Assembly: GCF_900115475.1 (NCBI RefSeq)
Contig: NZ_FOWP01000018.1
Coordinates: 1 to 62,785 of the forward strand
Reading direction: 5' to 3'
From: Ectopseudomonas composti
GTDB lineage: Bacteria > Pseudomonadota > Gammaproteobacteria > Pseudomonadales > Pseudomonadaceae
DNA length: 62,785 bases
Shown: piece by piece, positions 17,261 to 26,875 of the stretch
Layout of the letters: every line of letters starts with the position of its first letter
Numbering within the stretch: the first letter of the stretch is position 1
Translations under genes and position numbers: made by a program
The notes under the pieces: model-generated
The model's input: only the letters and a program-made list of their open reading frames with translations
What the model was told of the DNA's origin: nothing
The model's database searches: none

Positions 17261-17945
17261 GGAACACCGTGCCGTCGGCCTGGCTGTCGGGCGTGCCGAC
17301 GATATTGCGGATCGCGCAGTCGCGCACCAGATCCCAGTCGTGAGTCACCAGCAGCGCGGATATCTGGAAGCGCTGGACGATCTCGATGATCAGTTCGAAA
17401 AGCCGCCGCGCCTGCAACGGGTCGAGCGCCGCAGTCGGCTCGTCGGCCAGCAGCAGGTCGGGCTCGTGGGCGATGGCGCGGACAAACGACACGCGCTGGC
17501 GCTCGCCGATGGACAGCTGCGCCGGCAGTTTGCCCAGCAAGGGCTGCAGGCGCAGACGGCCGATTGCTTCATCGACCAGTTCACTCTTGCCGGGCAAGCC
17601 GAGCATGCGCCGGGGCAGTTCGATGTTCTGCCGCACACTGAGAAACGGCAGCAGGCCGCCACTCTGCAACACGAAGCCCAAACGCTGGGCGCGGATATCG
17701 GCCAATTGCGCCTGGCGGTCATCGCGCAGCAGCGCGGCAACATCCAGCCCACCGGTATCTCCAAGGCGAAACTGACCGAGCCCGTCGGGACGCAGGATCA
17801 GACCAATCATTTCCAGCAGCGTGCTCTTGCCACAACCGCTGGCACCGGTGATTGCCGCCACCTCACCACGGCCAAGAGTCAGGCGCGGCAAGACGATCTG
17901 GTAGTCGCTACCCCGGCGAATGCGCATGTCCTCGATATGCAACAT
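17247..17945 (-). CDS. ABC transporter ATP-binding protein, LolD/MacB-type, TagT-like
   Basis: The 232-residue protein has a Walker A GASGCGKST (34-42), a Q-loop in FVLQSGGLLPFL, the signature LSIGERQR, Walker B LLLADEPTA and a switch His in LLVTHDWD. Length and motifs fit the LolD/MacB/FtsE group, which pairs with FtsX-type permeases. The signature has Ile in place of the usual Gly (LSIGE rather than LSGGE), a minor deviation. It begins 11 bases after the VWA gene stop and overlaps the permease gene. ATP hydrolysis here probably drives envelope signalling or mechanical work rather than uptake. Confidence 0.92.
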   Translation of the reverse strand: MLHIEDMRIRRGSDYQIVLPRLTLGRGEVAAITGASGCGKSTLLEMIGLILRPDGLGQFRLGDTGGLDVAALLRDDRQAQLADIRAQRLGFVLQSGGLLPFLSVRQNIELPRRMLGLPGKSELVDEAIGRLRLQPLLGKLPAQLSIGERQRVSFVRAIAHEPDLLLADEPTAALDPLQARRLFELIIEIVQRFQISALLVTHDWDLVRDCAIRNIVGTPDSQADGTVFHDAA

Positions 17946-17955
17946 GACTCAAGTC

Positions 17956-20091
17956 CTAAGGCAAAGCCTCAAGCGGCACCGGGTAGACGTGCTCGCGTGG
18001 GTCGCTGCCCGGCGCCAGGGACACCCAGCGGTCGGCATCGGAGTTGTAGCGCTGGTAGTACTTGAGCTTGGTGTTCAGGCGACGAATGAATTTCTCCTGC
18101 TCCAGCCCTTCCATGCCTTTCCAGGTTTCCTCGTCGAGACTGAGCACATCGCTGAGATAGGGCAGGCCGTCCAGATATTCAGCCATCAGGCCCATGTCGG
18201 CGACCTTGATGGTCTTGTCCTTGAGCTGGTTGGGATCCTTGCCCATGGTCGCGGCCACCGAACGCAGGCGCTCGAACATGTCGCTGGGTGAAATCAGGCC
18301 CTCGTTAGCAGCGTCGGCGATCTGCTTGACCACATCGCTAAGGTCGCTGAGCTGGCTCTTGGTCATCAGCACACGTACGTCGGTAGTGGGTACGTCCTGA
18401 CGCACGAAGTCGCGGTCACTGATCCACGCCTGGAACACCGGCGGCGCACTGGCACCGGTCTTCTCGCCAAGGTAGGCCAGGCGCATGGCGTGGCCGAGCA
18501 ACTCGGCATCCTCGGCCAGAGCGGCATCGCCACCTTTGCCGGATTTCGCCTTGGCGTACTCTGCATCGGCACCCAGCGCGCTACCGGCCGCCATGTCGCC
18601 ACGATAGGCCGCCTTGACCTGTGCGGTGATGGCATCGCCAAGGCTGTCGACCATCTTGCCGAAGCTCTCGACGTTGCCAGCGTCCACCGGGTAATACAGC
18701 GGCTTATTGAGGAAGGCGTTGGTCGACAAATCCGTGTACTGCACCTCGGCCGAGGCATGATTCTTCGAGCCGCTCGGGGTCTTCAGGTGCAGGCTGTAGA
18801 TCGCCACGCCACGGTACTTGGCCTCCAGGCGTACCTGGTCAGCGTTCAGGCCTGTGGACGACAGCTTGCTGTCACCATCGACTGCACCCGCATCGGTAAC
18901 CAGTACGATGTAGCGTGCACCGAACTCATTCCATTTGACCTGATCCAGCGCCTGCATCACGCCGGCGTAGGTGTCTTCGTCGTAACTGCTACTGGACGCG
19001 GTAGCCGGCTTGAGCTCGGCGACCTTGGCCAGAAAGTCTTTACCGTCCTTGACCGTGCTCGGGTCGACGTACATCTTGCTGACGTATTCGAGCTTGGGCA
19101 CTTCCTTGGTGCTGGAGCGGTAGGCGACTAGGCCGAACTTGACCTGATCCAGCAGTTTTTCCTGCTCGACGTGATCGTAGATACGCTTGACCGCCTCGCG
19201 GGTGCGGTCGATGTAAGGCCCCATGGAAATGGTCGAGTCGATGACGAACACCACCGCAGCGCTGAAGCCCTTGAGGGTGTTGGCATCAGCATTGGCCGTC
19301 TTGTCCGCGTCTTTCTTGTCGGCCGACTCCGCTGCACTCACCGAGGCGACGTTGAGCAGGCGCACCTGGAAGCCCTTCTCGGTGAAGGTTTCCTCGGCTT
19401 CCAGCACCGGCAACAAGTAGAAGTTCTGCGCCAGATCCACCGCGTAATCCGGCTCGCGGGCAACCACTGCCGGATCACGACCCTTGGCCTTCATGTTGGC
19501 CAGGATCGGCTTGAGCAGTGGCGCCGGGTCGTCCTTGGCAAAGAGTTGTTCGAGACTGTCCTTGTTGCGGAAGAACAGCAGCGGATCACGCCCGGCCGGA
19601 TTGGTCAGGGCCAAGGTCATCTGCATCTTCCACGGTACGGCGCAGTCGCCGTTGATCCAACCAACAGTCTTGCCGTAGCTGTCGGGGCCGACCCTCAACC
19701 ACTCGGCGTTGCCTGCCTGCTCACGCTGGTACACGTAGAAGCGGGTGAACGCCGGCTGCGCCTTGCCGGCACTAGCGCCGGCACTATCGCCAAGCTGGCA
19801 GGTCGGCGTGGTCAGCACGCGCTGGTAAAGGGCCTTCTTGCCTTCCTGCAGCAGCGGTTTGTCCGCTGCCATCAGCGGCGCTGCCGCGCCCATCAGCAGG
19901 CCGGCGAGCAGCGACAGGTTGAGGCCTTTGGCGGTGCGCAGGGCAATGCCGAGCAGATAAGGTGCCTTGGGTAGGAGCCAGCTTGCTGGCGATGTTGTCG
20001 ATCCGCTGATCGCCAGCAAGCTGGCTCCTACAGAGGCCCGCATTGCATGAGGGCAAACGTTTGGCTGACGGGCATTGGTGCGCAGGCTCAT
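17956..20091 (-). CDS. large periplasmic VWA-domain protein with an in-frame REPIN near its N-terminus
   Basis: The 711-residue protein has a hydrophobic export segment at about 57-72 followed by LMAAD, an SH3-like region (about 85-160), and a VWA domain (about 278-480) with metal-site motif DSTIS (Asp285) and a later VLVTDAGAVDGDS. The C-terminal 200 residues are helical. The start ATG overlaps the previous gene by ATGA. Residues about 20-41 (SVGASLLAISGSTTSPASWL and following) are encoded by a REPIN, which pushes the export signal 56 residues from the start codon. Periplasmic VWA proteins next to TagTSR-like genes recall the periplasmic VWA part of PpkA. Whether this long N-terminus is made or an internal start is used is unclear. 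Confidence 0.82.
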   Translation of the reverse strand: MSLRTNARQPNVCPHAMRASVGASLLAISGSTTSPASWLLPKAPYLLGIALRTAKGLNLSLLAGLLMGAAAPLMAADKPLLQEGKKALYQRVLTTPTCQLGDSAGASAGKAQPAFTRFYVYQREQAGNAEWLRVGPDSYGKTVGWINGDCAVPWKMQMTLALTNPAGRDPLLFFRNKDSLEQLFAKDDPAPLLKPILANMKAKGRDPAVVAREPDYAVDLAQNFYLLPVLEAEETFTEKGFQVRLLNVASVSAAESADKKDADKTANADANTLKGFSAAVVFVIDSTISMGPYIDRTREAVKRIYDHVEQEKLLDQVKFGLVAYRSSTKEVPKLEYVSKMYVDPSTVKDGKDFLAKVAELKPATASSSSYDEDTYAGVMQALDQVKWNEFGARYIVLVTDAGAVDGDSKLSSTGLNADQVRLEAKYRGVAIYSLHLKTPSGSKNHASAEVQYTDLSTNAFLNKPLYYPVDAGNVESFGKMVDSLGDAITAQVKAAYRGDMAAGSALGADAEYAKAKSGKGGDAALAEDAELLGHAMRLAYLGEKTGASAPPVFQAWISDRDFVRQDVPTTDVRVLMTKSQLSDLSDVVKQIADAANEGLISPSDMFERLRSVAATMGKDPNQLKDKTIKVADMGLMAEYLDGLPYLSDVLSLDEETWKGMEGLEQEKFIRRLNTKLKYYQRYNSDADRWVSLAPGSDPREHVYPVPLEALP
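19971..20031. repeat. REPIN inside a coding region
   Basis: The left arm (19971-19993, starting GTAGGAGCCAGCTTGCTGGC) and right arm (20009-20031, ending GCTGGCTCCTAC) are perfect inverses over 23 bases with a 15-base centre. It is the same REP family as at 13675-13736 but lies within the 5' part of the VWA gene, is read through in frame without a stop, and adds about 21 codons. Confidence 0.92.
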
Positions 20092-21110
20092 TTCTTCAGC
20101 TCCTCCAACCGTTGGCTGGCGTCCTGGTTGCCCGGGTCGTTGTTTACCGCAATCTCATACCAGTAGGCGGCTGTTTCGCCGTCGGCGGCTTCGATGCAGC
20201 CACCGCTGGTGTGATGCTGCGGGTCATATTCGCGGGCATAGGCGTAGGCAACGGCGGCGTCGCCCGACTGCGCTTTGTGCGCATACAGTCGCTGCACCAC
20301 ACCACAGCGCTTGGCTTCCTTGGCGGCGGCGATCATCTCCAGCACCTGCTCGCTGGACGGATTGGACTTCAGGCAGGCCTGGATAAAGGCCAGGTCTTCA
20401 CTGCCCTCGCTCAGGGCTTGCGCGCTGCAAACCGCCGCGTCACCTGCCGCGGGGGTAGTGCTTGAGGTAGCGGCCGTATCCTCTGTCGCTGGTTTGCGCA
20501 GCAGGAACCACCAAGCGGCAGCGGCCAGGGCCAGCACGAGCAGCAGGATGATCAGGATCAGCGGCAGCTTGCTGGGATTTTTAACAGTCGCTGGCGGTGG
20601 TGGCGCTATGGGTTCGGCAACCAGCGGCTCGTCGAGGGACAGCTCGACGGGCTCCGGCTCGGCCTCTGGCTCAGGCAGTGGGACTGGCTCGGGTTCTACG
20701 ACCGGTGCGATAACCGGCTCGGCCTTGCGCTCGACTTTCTTTTCGTCGTGGCTCGAATTACCGGCGGCCTTCGAGGACAGGATGGTGCCGAGGATGCGCA
20801 GCACACCCTTGTCGCTGCCGTCCTCGTTACGCAGTTGCAGCATGTAGGCCATCTGCGGGTCGAGCATCAGTGGGTCGATCAGCCAGGGGCCGACCTCGCC
20901 ATTGAGCTTTTCATCAACCAGGTTCAAGCCATCGAGCGTATGCCATGATGGGCTGGTATCCCACTCACCGCTTTCACCGAGGTAACGGCCATCCTGATTG
21001 CGCTGCACGGTCAGTTCGAGGGCATCGCTGCCCTCCTGCCAACCATGTACGGTCAGCTCTCCATGGCCAGGTTGGCCGCTCTGCGCTGCCTTCAGTTCGA
21101 TTCTCAGCAT
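20088..21110 (-). CDS. single-pass membrane protein of the srf cluster
   Basis: The 340-residue protein has a beta-rich cytoplasmic N-terminal domain (1-110), an acidic Pro/Glu linker (130-172), one transmembrane helix (about 182-204, KLPLILIILLLVLALAAAAW) and a periplasmic C-terminal part with a Sel1/TPR-like repeat (AVAYAYAREYDP and AAYWYEIAVNNDPGNQDA). This plan of cytoplasmic domain, acidic linker, helix and periplasmic domain is the same as in the two SrfA-type proteins of the cluster. It starts three bases after the srfC stop and overlaps the VWA gene by ATGA. No family name is recognised. Confidence 0.75.
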   Translation of the reverse strand: MLRIELKAAQSGQPGHGELTVHGWQEGSDALELTVQRNQDGRYLGESGEWDTSPSWHTLDGLNLVDEKLNGEVGPWLIDPLMLDPQMAYMLQLRNEDGSDKGVLRILGTILSSKAAGNSSHDEKKVERKAEPVIAPVVEPEPVPLPEPEAEPEPVELSLDEPLVAEPIAPPPPATVKNPSKLPLILIILLLVLALAAAAWWFLLRKPATEDTAATSSTTPAAGDAAVCSAQALSEGSEDLAFIQACLKSNPSSEQVLEMIAAAKEAKRCGVVQRLYAHKAQSGDAAVAYAYAREYDPQHHTSGGCIEAADGETAAYWYEIAVNNDPGNQDASQRLEELKK

Positions 21111-21113
21111 GAC

Positions 21114-23828
21114 TTATTCCGTCCGATCCGCATGCAGGGTGGCGAGCACCTTGCCCAGCGCCTCGTTCTGCTCCGGTGTAATTTCTCGGCCAGCACTGTG
21201 ACCGGCGTTGTCTTCAGCGATCTTGGTCAGTGCCACCAACCAATCGCCCACATAGTTGCGTGTGTGTTCCAGAGGTTGCGCAGGCAATTGCGGCAGCTTG
21301 CCCGGGACGATAACCGGCGGCGCCTGGAAAAGCTTGGCGCCACGCTCGATGCGACTGTCAGGACGCTGTTCCAGCGGTGCCTCGATGAAACCTAGCCAAC
21401 CGATGAAATCGCCCAGCACGGTTTTCGCAGTAAGCACCTGGCGCCCGGCCAGTTGCTCGCGTTTGGTGCCAATCTGCTCGGTACTGACGATGGCCTGTAG
21501 CAGGCGTGTTTGCAGGTCGAGGCGACTGGCACTGGTGATGAGTTCATCGACTAGAGCCTCGACCGCTGGCTTGGAGAAGCCTAGATAGGTCATCAGGCGC
21601 ATGTCTTCAGGCAGGTGACGCAGGTGGCTGATCCACTCACGCAGTACGGCCTGGGCGAAACGTGCATCGCTACCGCTGGAGCGTAGCGGTGCGACATCGC
21701 TCGACGAGCGGGATGTCGGCTCGCTGTCACCGAACAGGTCGAAACCATCGTCGTGACCCAGGTCGTCACCCAGGTTGAGCGCGCCCCCGCTTACAACACC
21801 GCTGCTTCCGCTATCGCTCACCAAAGCAGTAGGTTCTTCGTCATCAGCACGCAGGTACAGACCTCGAACCAGATCGTCAGGCAATTGCATTCTCTGCAAC
21901 AGTTCACCCAGCAGAATGCGCCGCGGCCAGACCGCGTCAAATATTTGCTTGGCGATCTTGCGCTTCTTCTCCAGCTCACCGGCGCCTTCGGCCTGGAACC
22001 AGTGGCCGAGGCGGTTTTCCAGCAGATGCAGTACATCATCGAGCTGTTCACGAATACGCCCCAGCTTGACCTCGCGCAGCGCCACACCTCGCAGGTACTG
22101 GCTGATACGGCCCATGCCGCCATCGTTCAGCGCGAGCATCGCATCCCAGGCCTGCAGCGGCTGGTTGACGTGACGCTGTACGGTTTCGTTTTCGCCGAAG
22201 GTGCTGCGCATCAGCGCCAGCGAATCCTGGGCGGTGGCGTTGATACCAATCTCTTCACCCGCCTGCACATCGAGGAAGGTCACCTTCATGCGCGGTTTGC
22301 GCACCAGGAAGGTGTTGTCAAAGGGCTGGCCAGCCGTCCACTCCTGCAGCCAGGTGTACTGGCCGAAGCGTTCGAGCATGGTCATCTTCATCATGCCGCC
22401 ACTGCCCCAGCCGAGGCGCAGCAGGTCTTCGCACTTGTCCAGGTCACTGCCGATACGCATGTCGAACATGGTGATGGCCCACAGCAGGCCCGGTTTGCGC
22501 AGGGCGCGCTCTTCGGGCTTGGCGCCCTGGGTCTTGTCGATCCAACGGGTCAGTACCGGGCCGACGGCGGTGACGTCGGACTGCTTGTTCGACGGCGTGC
22601 AGACGATCAGCACGTTCATTTCCTGGCTGTCGGTGTAGCGCTCGAACAGGTAGGCGACCTTGCCACGCAGGATCAGTTGCGCCACCGGGCTGGCCTCGTC
22701 GCTGCTCACCGCGCGGCGAACGTCGTCCAGCGATTCCACCGACAAGCGACCGCGATAGCCGGGGAAATCGAGCAGGTCGACCTGCTCGAACAGCGGCTCG
22801 CTGGTCGGCTCCACCAGCGGGAACACCAGCTCGACGGTGAGCGCCGCCAGTTGCGCCAGGGACAGCTCGACCGGTGCGCGAAGTTCACCGTCGATCAATG
22901 GCCGCACGCCGATGCGCTTGTCGCTATCCTTGCCCAGACGCTCGAGCATGTCGACGTTCATGATGCTGTCGGCCTGCGACAGGCCCTTGTCGGTCTGCCG
23001 TACCAGAGCGTCGAGCGGGGCGAACACGCGGTCGGCGTTGCCCAGGCTGCCCAAGGTCTTGGCGAAGCTCTGATAGGCCTCGCTCAGCTCGTTGATCTCG
23101 CCCCAGAAGATCGAGAACAAACGGGTGCGATCCTCAACTGCCAGCCAGGGTGCCAGCTCCACGGCCGCCGGCCAGTAGTAACCGGCCAGGCCACTCAGCG
23201 ACGCCGGGAAGCTGTCTTGCAGGTAGTTCCACAGGGCGACCACGTCGTCTTCGCTGACGCCGGGCACCGGCTTGAGCTGGCGACGCTTGCCGAGGTCCTT
23301 GAGCAGTTGGCGGATGGCCGCTTCGTCGAGGCGGTACGACACCTTCTCGGTGTTGAAGTCGTTGAAAAACGAGTTGGCCAGCACCTTGGCCATTTCTACC
23401 TCGCCGAACAGCTTCAACTCCAGCGGGAAATCGTCCGGGCCGGGGCGCGCAGTGCGGCTGAAACGGGTGACCAGACCGGTGGCCTCTTTACCACCACCCG
23501 GCGGATTGACGTGGGTGAGGAAGTCCAGGCGGCTGCCACCGAAATCGGTTTCCAGCTTGCCGTTGGCACCGGCAGCCAGGGTCGAGATCAGGTACGACTT
23601 GCCGGCCTGGGACAGGCCGAAGAACCCCACGGTCATCGGCAGGCCGGAAACGCCGCCCAGCCGTCGAGCGGTATTACGCACGCGGCGCAGGCTGAGGATC
23701 AGGTCGTCGGCTTCGTTGTCCAGGCGTGGCGCGCTGCGGCGCACGTCGTCGATCCAGCGGATCGCCTCTCCGGCACCGGTATGAATGGCGGCCCAGTGTT
23801 GGGTCAGTTGCTCAGGCGAGTTACTCAT
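21114..23828 (-). CDS. srfC: SrfC-like dynamin-family GTPase
   Basis: The 904-residue protein matches the putative virulence factor SrfC: a P-loop GLSQAGKS at 71-78, a switch I Thr in the KEATGLVTRF region near 118, and a DFPGYRG G3 motif near 355, in a long, mostly helical protein as in dynamin-like GTPases. An acidic, Ser-rich insert near 665-700 looks disordered. Such proteins remodel membranes or scaffold complexes in a GTP-dependent way; SrfC itself has no settled biochemical role. The ATG ending at 23828 overlaps the srfB stop as ATGA, so SrfB and SrfC should be made in step. The name comes from a Salmonella SsrB-regulated operon. Confidence 0.85.
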   Translation of the reverse strand: MSNSPEQLTQHWAAIHTGAGEAIRWIDDVRRSAPRLDNEADDLILSLRRVRNTARRLGGVSGLPMTVGFFGLSQAGKSYLISTLAAGANGKLETDFGGSRLDFLTHVNPPGGGKEATGLVTRFSRTARPGPDDFPLELKLFGEVEMAKVLANSFFNDFNTEKVSYRLDEAAIRQLLKDLGKRRQLKPVPGVSEDDVVALWNYLQDSFPASLSGLAGYYWPAAVELAPWLAVEDRTRLFSIFWGEINELSEAYQSFAKTLGSLGNADRVFAPLDALVRQTDKGLSQADSIMNVDMLERLGKDSDKRIGVRPLIDGELRAPVELSLAQLAALTVELVFPLVEPTSEPLFEQVDLLDFPGYRGRLSVESLDDVRRAVSSDEASPVAQLILRGKVAYLFERYTDSQEMNVLIVCTPSNKQSDVTAVGPVLTRWIDKTQGAKPEERALRKPGLLWAITMFDMRIGSDLDKCEDLLRLGWGSGGMMKMTMLERFGQYTWLQEWTAGQPFDNTFLVRKPRMKVTFLDVQAGEEIGINATAQDSLALMRSTFGENETVQRHVNQPLQAWDAMLALNDGGMGRISQYLRGVALREVKLGRIREQLDDVLHLLENRLGHWFQAEGAGELEKKRKIAKQIFDAVWPRRILLGELLQRMQLPDDLVRGLYLRADDEEPTALVSDSGSSGVVSGGALNLGDDLGHDDGFDLFGDSEPTSRSSSDVAPLRSSGSDARFAQAVLREWISHLRHLPEDMRLMTYLGFSKPAVEALVDELITSASRLDLQTRLLQAIVSTEQIGTKREQLAGRQVLTAKTVLGDFIGWLGFIEAPLEQRPDSRIERGAKLFQAPPVIVPGKLPQLPAQPLEHTRNYVGDWLVALTKIAEDNAGHSAGREITPEQNEALGKVLATLHADRTE

Positions 23829-26806
23829 TTTCGAAACACGCTCCCGCTGTCGAGCCAATATTGGGATTCACCCAGCCCGGCGTCGGACAGGGTGTTGAGG
23901 CGCAGGCGAATGTGCGAGCGGCTGACCGAACCACTGTTGGACTCGGCGCCAAGGAATTCAAAGCTCTCGCTGCCCTCGGCCGGATTGCGCGAAGGCTTGA
24001 TGCCCAGACGCACCTTGAGCACCAGGCCCTGGGCGGCGACCTGCTCGCGTAGCTTCTGGTTCTCGATGCTGAGGATGTACAGCGGCGCTGCCGACCAGCG
24101 TTCGTTGGCCAGTTGGCGAAAGCCCAGGCGCATGGTGCCGCGCATGTCGAAGGTCAACTCAGGCAGCTCGTACTCGGGGTCGTCGAGATCGATATCGCGG
24201 AAGTAGACGTTGCCGTCCTTGATCACGTTGTTGTTGTCGATCAGACCGAGGAACTTCAACGTCGAGTAGGGTTTGAACGCCGCCGAACGGAAGAAGAAGT
24301 TGGGCAGACGCAGGCTACGACTGAGCAAACAGAGCATGGCGCCGACCGCAGCCGTGGTCTTCGGATCCTCGATGCGATCCAGCTTGTTGAACGGGTACCA
24401 ACCACCCGTGCGGTACTGATTGAGCGGCAGGATGCGTCCCGGCGGCAACGGCAACAGCTTGCGAAACAGCGCCTGCAGGCCGGGCAGGCGCGACGGCCGG
24501 CCCGTGAGCAAGAGCACGTCGCAGGGGTAGCTGTGGACGACTTCGCACAGCGCCTGGATGGTCTTGCCGATGTTCATGCGGTCACCGATGAACGCCTCGT
24601 GAATGCGCCGCAGGCTGACATTCAGCGGTGTGGCGAGCAGGTCGAACGGCTCACTGCCGCTACCCAGCTGGCGGCGTACGGCGCTGCTGAAATAGTCGAG
24701 CACATCGTCGGTGGGACGCTCGTCGCCGAGCAGTTCGCCGAAGGTGCCACTGACCAGGGTGCCGGCATCCAGCGGGTCGTATTGTTCGTAGGCCTTGAGC
24801 AGGCGCAGGCCGATGGGGCTGAACAGCTGCAGGGTCAGTTGCTGACGCAACACGGCGTCCTGCACAGCCAGAGGCTCGCTACCGATCAACTTGGACAGCA
24901 GCGCATCGGGGTTGTCGACACCCGCCTCGCGCAGCGCCGTGCCCAATGCCGGCAGGACGAACTGGCGGATCACGTCGAGCAGGATGTCGTCACCGGCGAC
25001 CTTGAAACCATCGCGAAGCCGCTGTGACGGGGTGATGTAGACGTTGCTGCCCACGCCATCGTCGAGCCGGTACTCGGTGATCACCAGGTCGGTGGTGCCA
25101 CCACCAATATCGATCGAGGCGATGGTCAGGCGATCCTTGTGCGGCTGATCCGGGCGCGCCATGGTGGCAAAGAACTCCTCCGGACGGCCGGCGAAGTTGT
25201 TCTGCGTTTCGTTGAACAGGTAGACGACCTGGCCGCAGGTGGCCTCGTCCCACTGCACATGCACTTCCGGCAGGAATGGCCAGGCGGTCTCGCGGCTCTT
25301 GGCATCCTTGATGTTGATCGGATCATCTTCGGGGTGCCAGCCGAGGCTCTTCCACACCAGGCCGATGGCCTGCTCCATGCACTTGGCGAAGATCTCGCGC
25401 TCGGGCTTGGGCATCGACGGCGGCACGGTGAGGATGATCGAGCGCAAGTGGCGCGGTACGCGCGAATGGCTCATGCGCAGGCGCTGCGACGGGCTGTTGA
25501 TCTGCATCAGCGCCTGGCCGAGCACTTCGCAGAGCATGAAGGTCATCAACGAGCTGCGCGAATAGTGCGGGTGGAACACCGGCATGCGTTCATCGAAGGG
25601 CAGGCTGTAGAGTGCCTGACCTTTCTCATTGATTAGCCCGGCGACGGGCGCGGCAGTGGCGTGTGGCTCACTCTCGGATTTGACGTAGGCGCAGTTGAAG
25701 CGCCAGCCCGGCTCGTAGTTGTCCTCGTCCCACAGGTAACGCTTCGGGCTGGACAGGCCGGTCGAGCCTTCGGTGCCACGTCGGCGACTGGCCAGACGCC
25801 CGGCCTCGCAACCAATACGGGCGATGGTCGGCCACTGGAAGGCCTCGCGACGGCCACTTTGCACAGAGAAGTGATCCTTACCGAATACCGCCTGGGCGAA
25901 CTCGATACGGCTTTCGAAAGGTTCCGGATAAACGTGCTCGGGCTGGGTCAGGTCACGCAGTTCCAGCTCGTAGCGCTTGCTCAGGCCATCGTTCTCCTGC
26001 GGGTGATCTTCGATCAGGATGCCGCAGGTGCGCGAGTTGCCGACATCGAGCACCATGTCCACCGGAATCGCCTTGTGCAGGTCGCTGTCGCGGTTGGACA
26101 CCACCTTGAGCTCTGGCACCGGCAACGCCGTACCGAGCAGGTGCAGCAGGTTGAGGTAATGCGCCTGGTGATAGAGCTCCTGACACTCGTGCTCGATGTC
26201 ATCGAGTTGCATGCGTATCGGCGGCAGTTGCGCCTGCTCGGCGAACACTTCGCGCAGCCAGCCATCAACCCAGGCCAGGTCGAGAAACCAGCCCATCTCG
26301 TCGGCCTGATGCGCCAGGGCAAATGCTGCGCCGGCGCGCACGTCGTCACTGGTCGGCGCCAGATAGGCAGTATCGCTACGGCTGGCGAACACCTTGGTAT
26401 CGAAGGCCAAGGTCACCCGGTGGGTATGACCATCCGGGTCCTCACCCTCCTTGAGCTCAATGATGCGCATGCGCGCCCAGTTCGACGGGCCATCGTCGAA
26501 ACGCCGAGGCGGACTGAAGCGAAAGAATGGCAATGGCAGCCACAGGCCCTTGAGCAGGCGCACCGACTGGTCGACCGCTACGCTGTAGGCCGGACTCACA
26601 GGATTGCCTGGGGCTGCCGGATGAAAAAAGCTGTTGTTGCGGTCATCGAACATCAGCCGCGCCAACGGGCCATCGTTGCGCTGGCGGACGAACTCGCCAG
26701 GCAGTTCGCGACGCAGTTCAAGGGTCACGGCGAAATCCAGGAACTGGACACCGCTGCCCATAATCAGGGTGATCTTGTCTTCGTAGTCGGTCTTTTCTGG
26801 AAACAT
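23825..26806 (-). CDS. srfB: SrfB-like actin/Hsp70-superfamily ATPase
   Basis: The 993-residue product is the size of SrfB. It has the three nucleotide-site motifs of the actin/Hsp70 fold: phosphate-1 VLDVGNSRTCGI (about 250-262), phosphate-2 SIDIGGGTTDLVI (about 565-577) and an adenosine motif LLLTGRPSRLPG (about 762). Residues 1-240 and the C-terminal 150 residues are beta-rich extra domains. It probably assembles or switches on ATP binding with its partners SrfA and SrfC. Its stop overlaps the srfC start. The start at 26806 is the first ATG after srfA and has only a weak ribosome site, so Met16 remains an alternative. Confidence 0.87.
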   Translation of the reverse strand: MFPEKTDYEDKITLIMGSGVQFLDFAVTLELRRELPGEFVRQRNDGPLARLMFDDRNNSFFHPAAPGNPVSPAYSVAVDQSVRLLKGLWLPLPFFRFSPPRRFDDGPSNWARMRIIELKEGEDPDGHTHRVTLAFDTKVFASRSDTAYLAPTSDDVRAGAAFALAHQADEMGWFLDLAWVDGWLREVFAEQAQLPPIRMQLDDIEHECQELYHQAHYLNLLHLLGTALPVPELKVVSNRDSDLHKAIPVDMVLDVGNSRTCGILIEDHPQENDGLSKRYELELRDLTQPEHVYPEPFESRIEFAQAVFGKDHFSVQSGRREAFQWPTIARIGCEAGRLASRRRGTEGSTGLSSPKRYLWDEDNYEPGWRFNCAYVKSESEPHATAAPVAGLINEKGQALYSLPFDERMPVFHPHYSRSSLMTFMLCEVLGQALMQINSPSQRLRMSHSRVPRHLRSIILTVPPSMPKPEREIFAKCMEQAIGLVWKSLGWHPEDDPINIKDAKSRETAWPFLPEVHVQWDEATCGQVVYLFNETQNNFAGRPEEFFATMARPDQPHKDRLTIASIDIGGGTTDLVITEYRLDDGVGSNVYITPSQRLRDGFKVAGDDILLDVIRQFVLPALGTALREAGVDNPDALLSKLIGSEPLAVQDAVLRQQLTLQLFSPIGLRLLKAYEQYDPLDAGTLVSGTFGELLGDERPTDDVLDYFSSAVRRQLGSGSEPFDLLATPLNVSLRRIHEAFIGDRMNIGKTIQALCEVVHSYPCDVLLLTGRPSRLPGLQALFRKLLPLPPGRILPLNQYRTGGWYPFNKLDRIEDPKTTAAVGAMLCLLSRSLRLPNFFFRSAAFKPYSTLKFLGLIDNNNVIKDGNVYFRDIDLDDPEYELPELTFDMRGTMRLGFRQLANERWSAAPLYILSIENQKLREQVAAQGLVLKVRLGIKPSRNPAEGSESFEFLGAESNSGSVSRSHIRLRLNTLSDAGLGESQYWLDSGSVFRK

Positions 26807-26875
26807 GATGCGTTTTTCCGCCCTGTTCTCGGGTCGTGGCAGGCCGTTGGAACCGCCTGGAATTTCAAGGGCCTG

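Noticed and set aside
21753..24206. A plus-strand open frame of 817 codons opposite srfC.
   Set aside because: SrfC has clear GTPase motifs and overlaps srfB by ATGA; the antisense frame has no recognisable domain or ribosome site.
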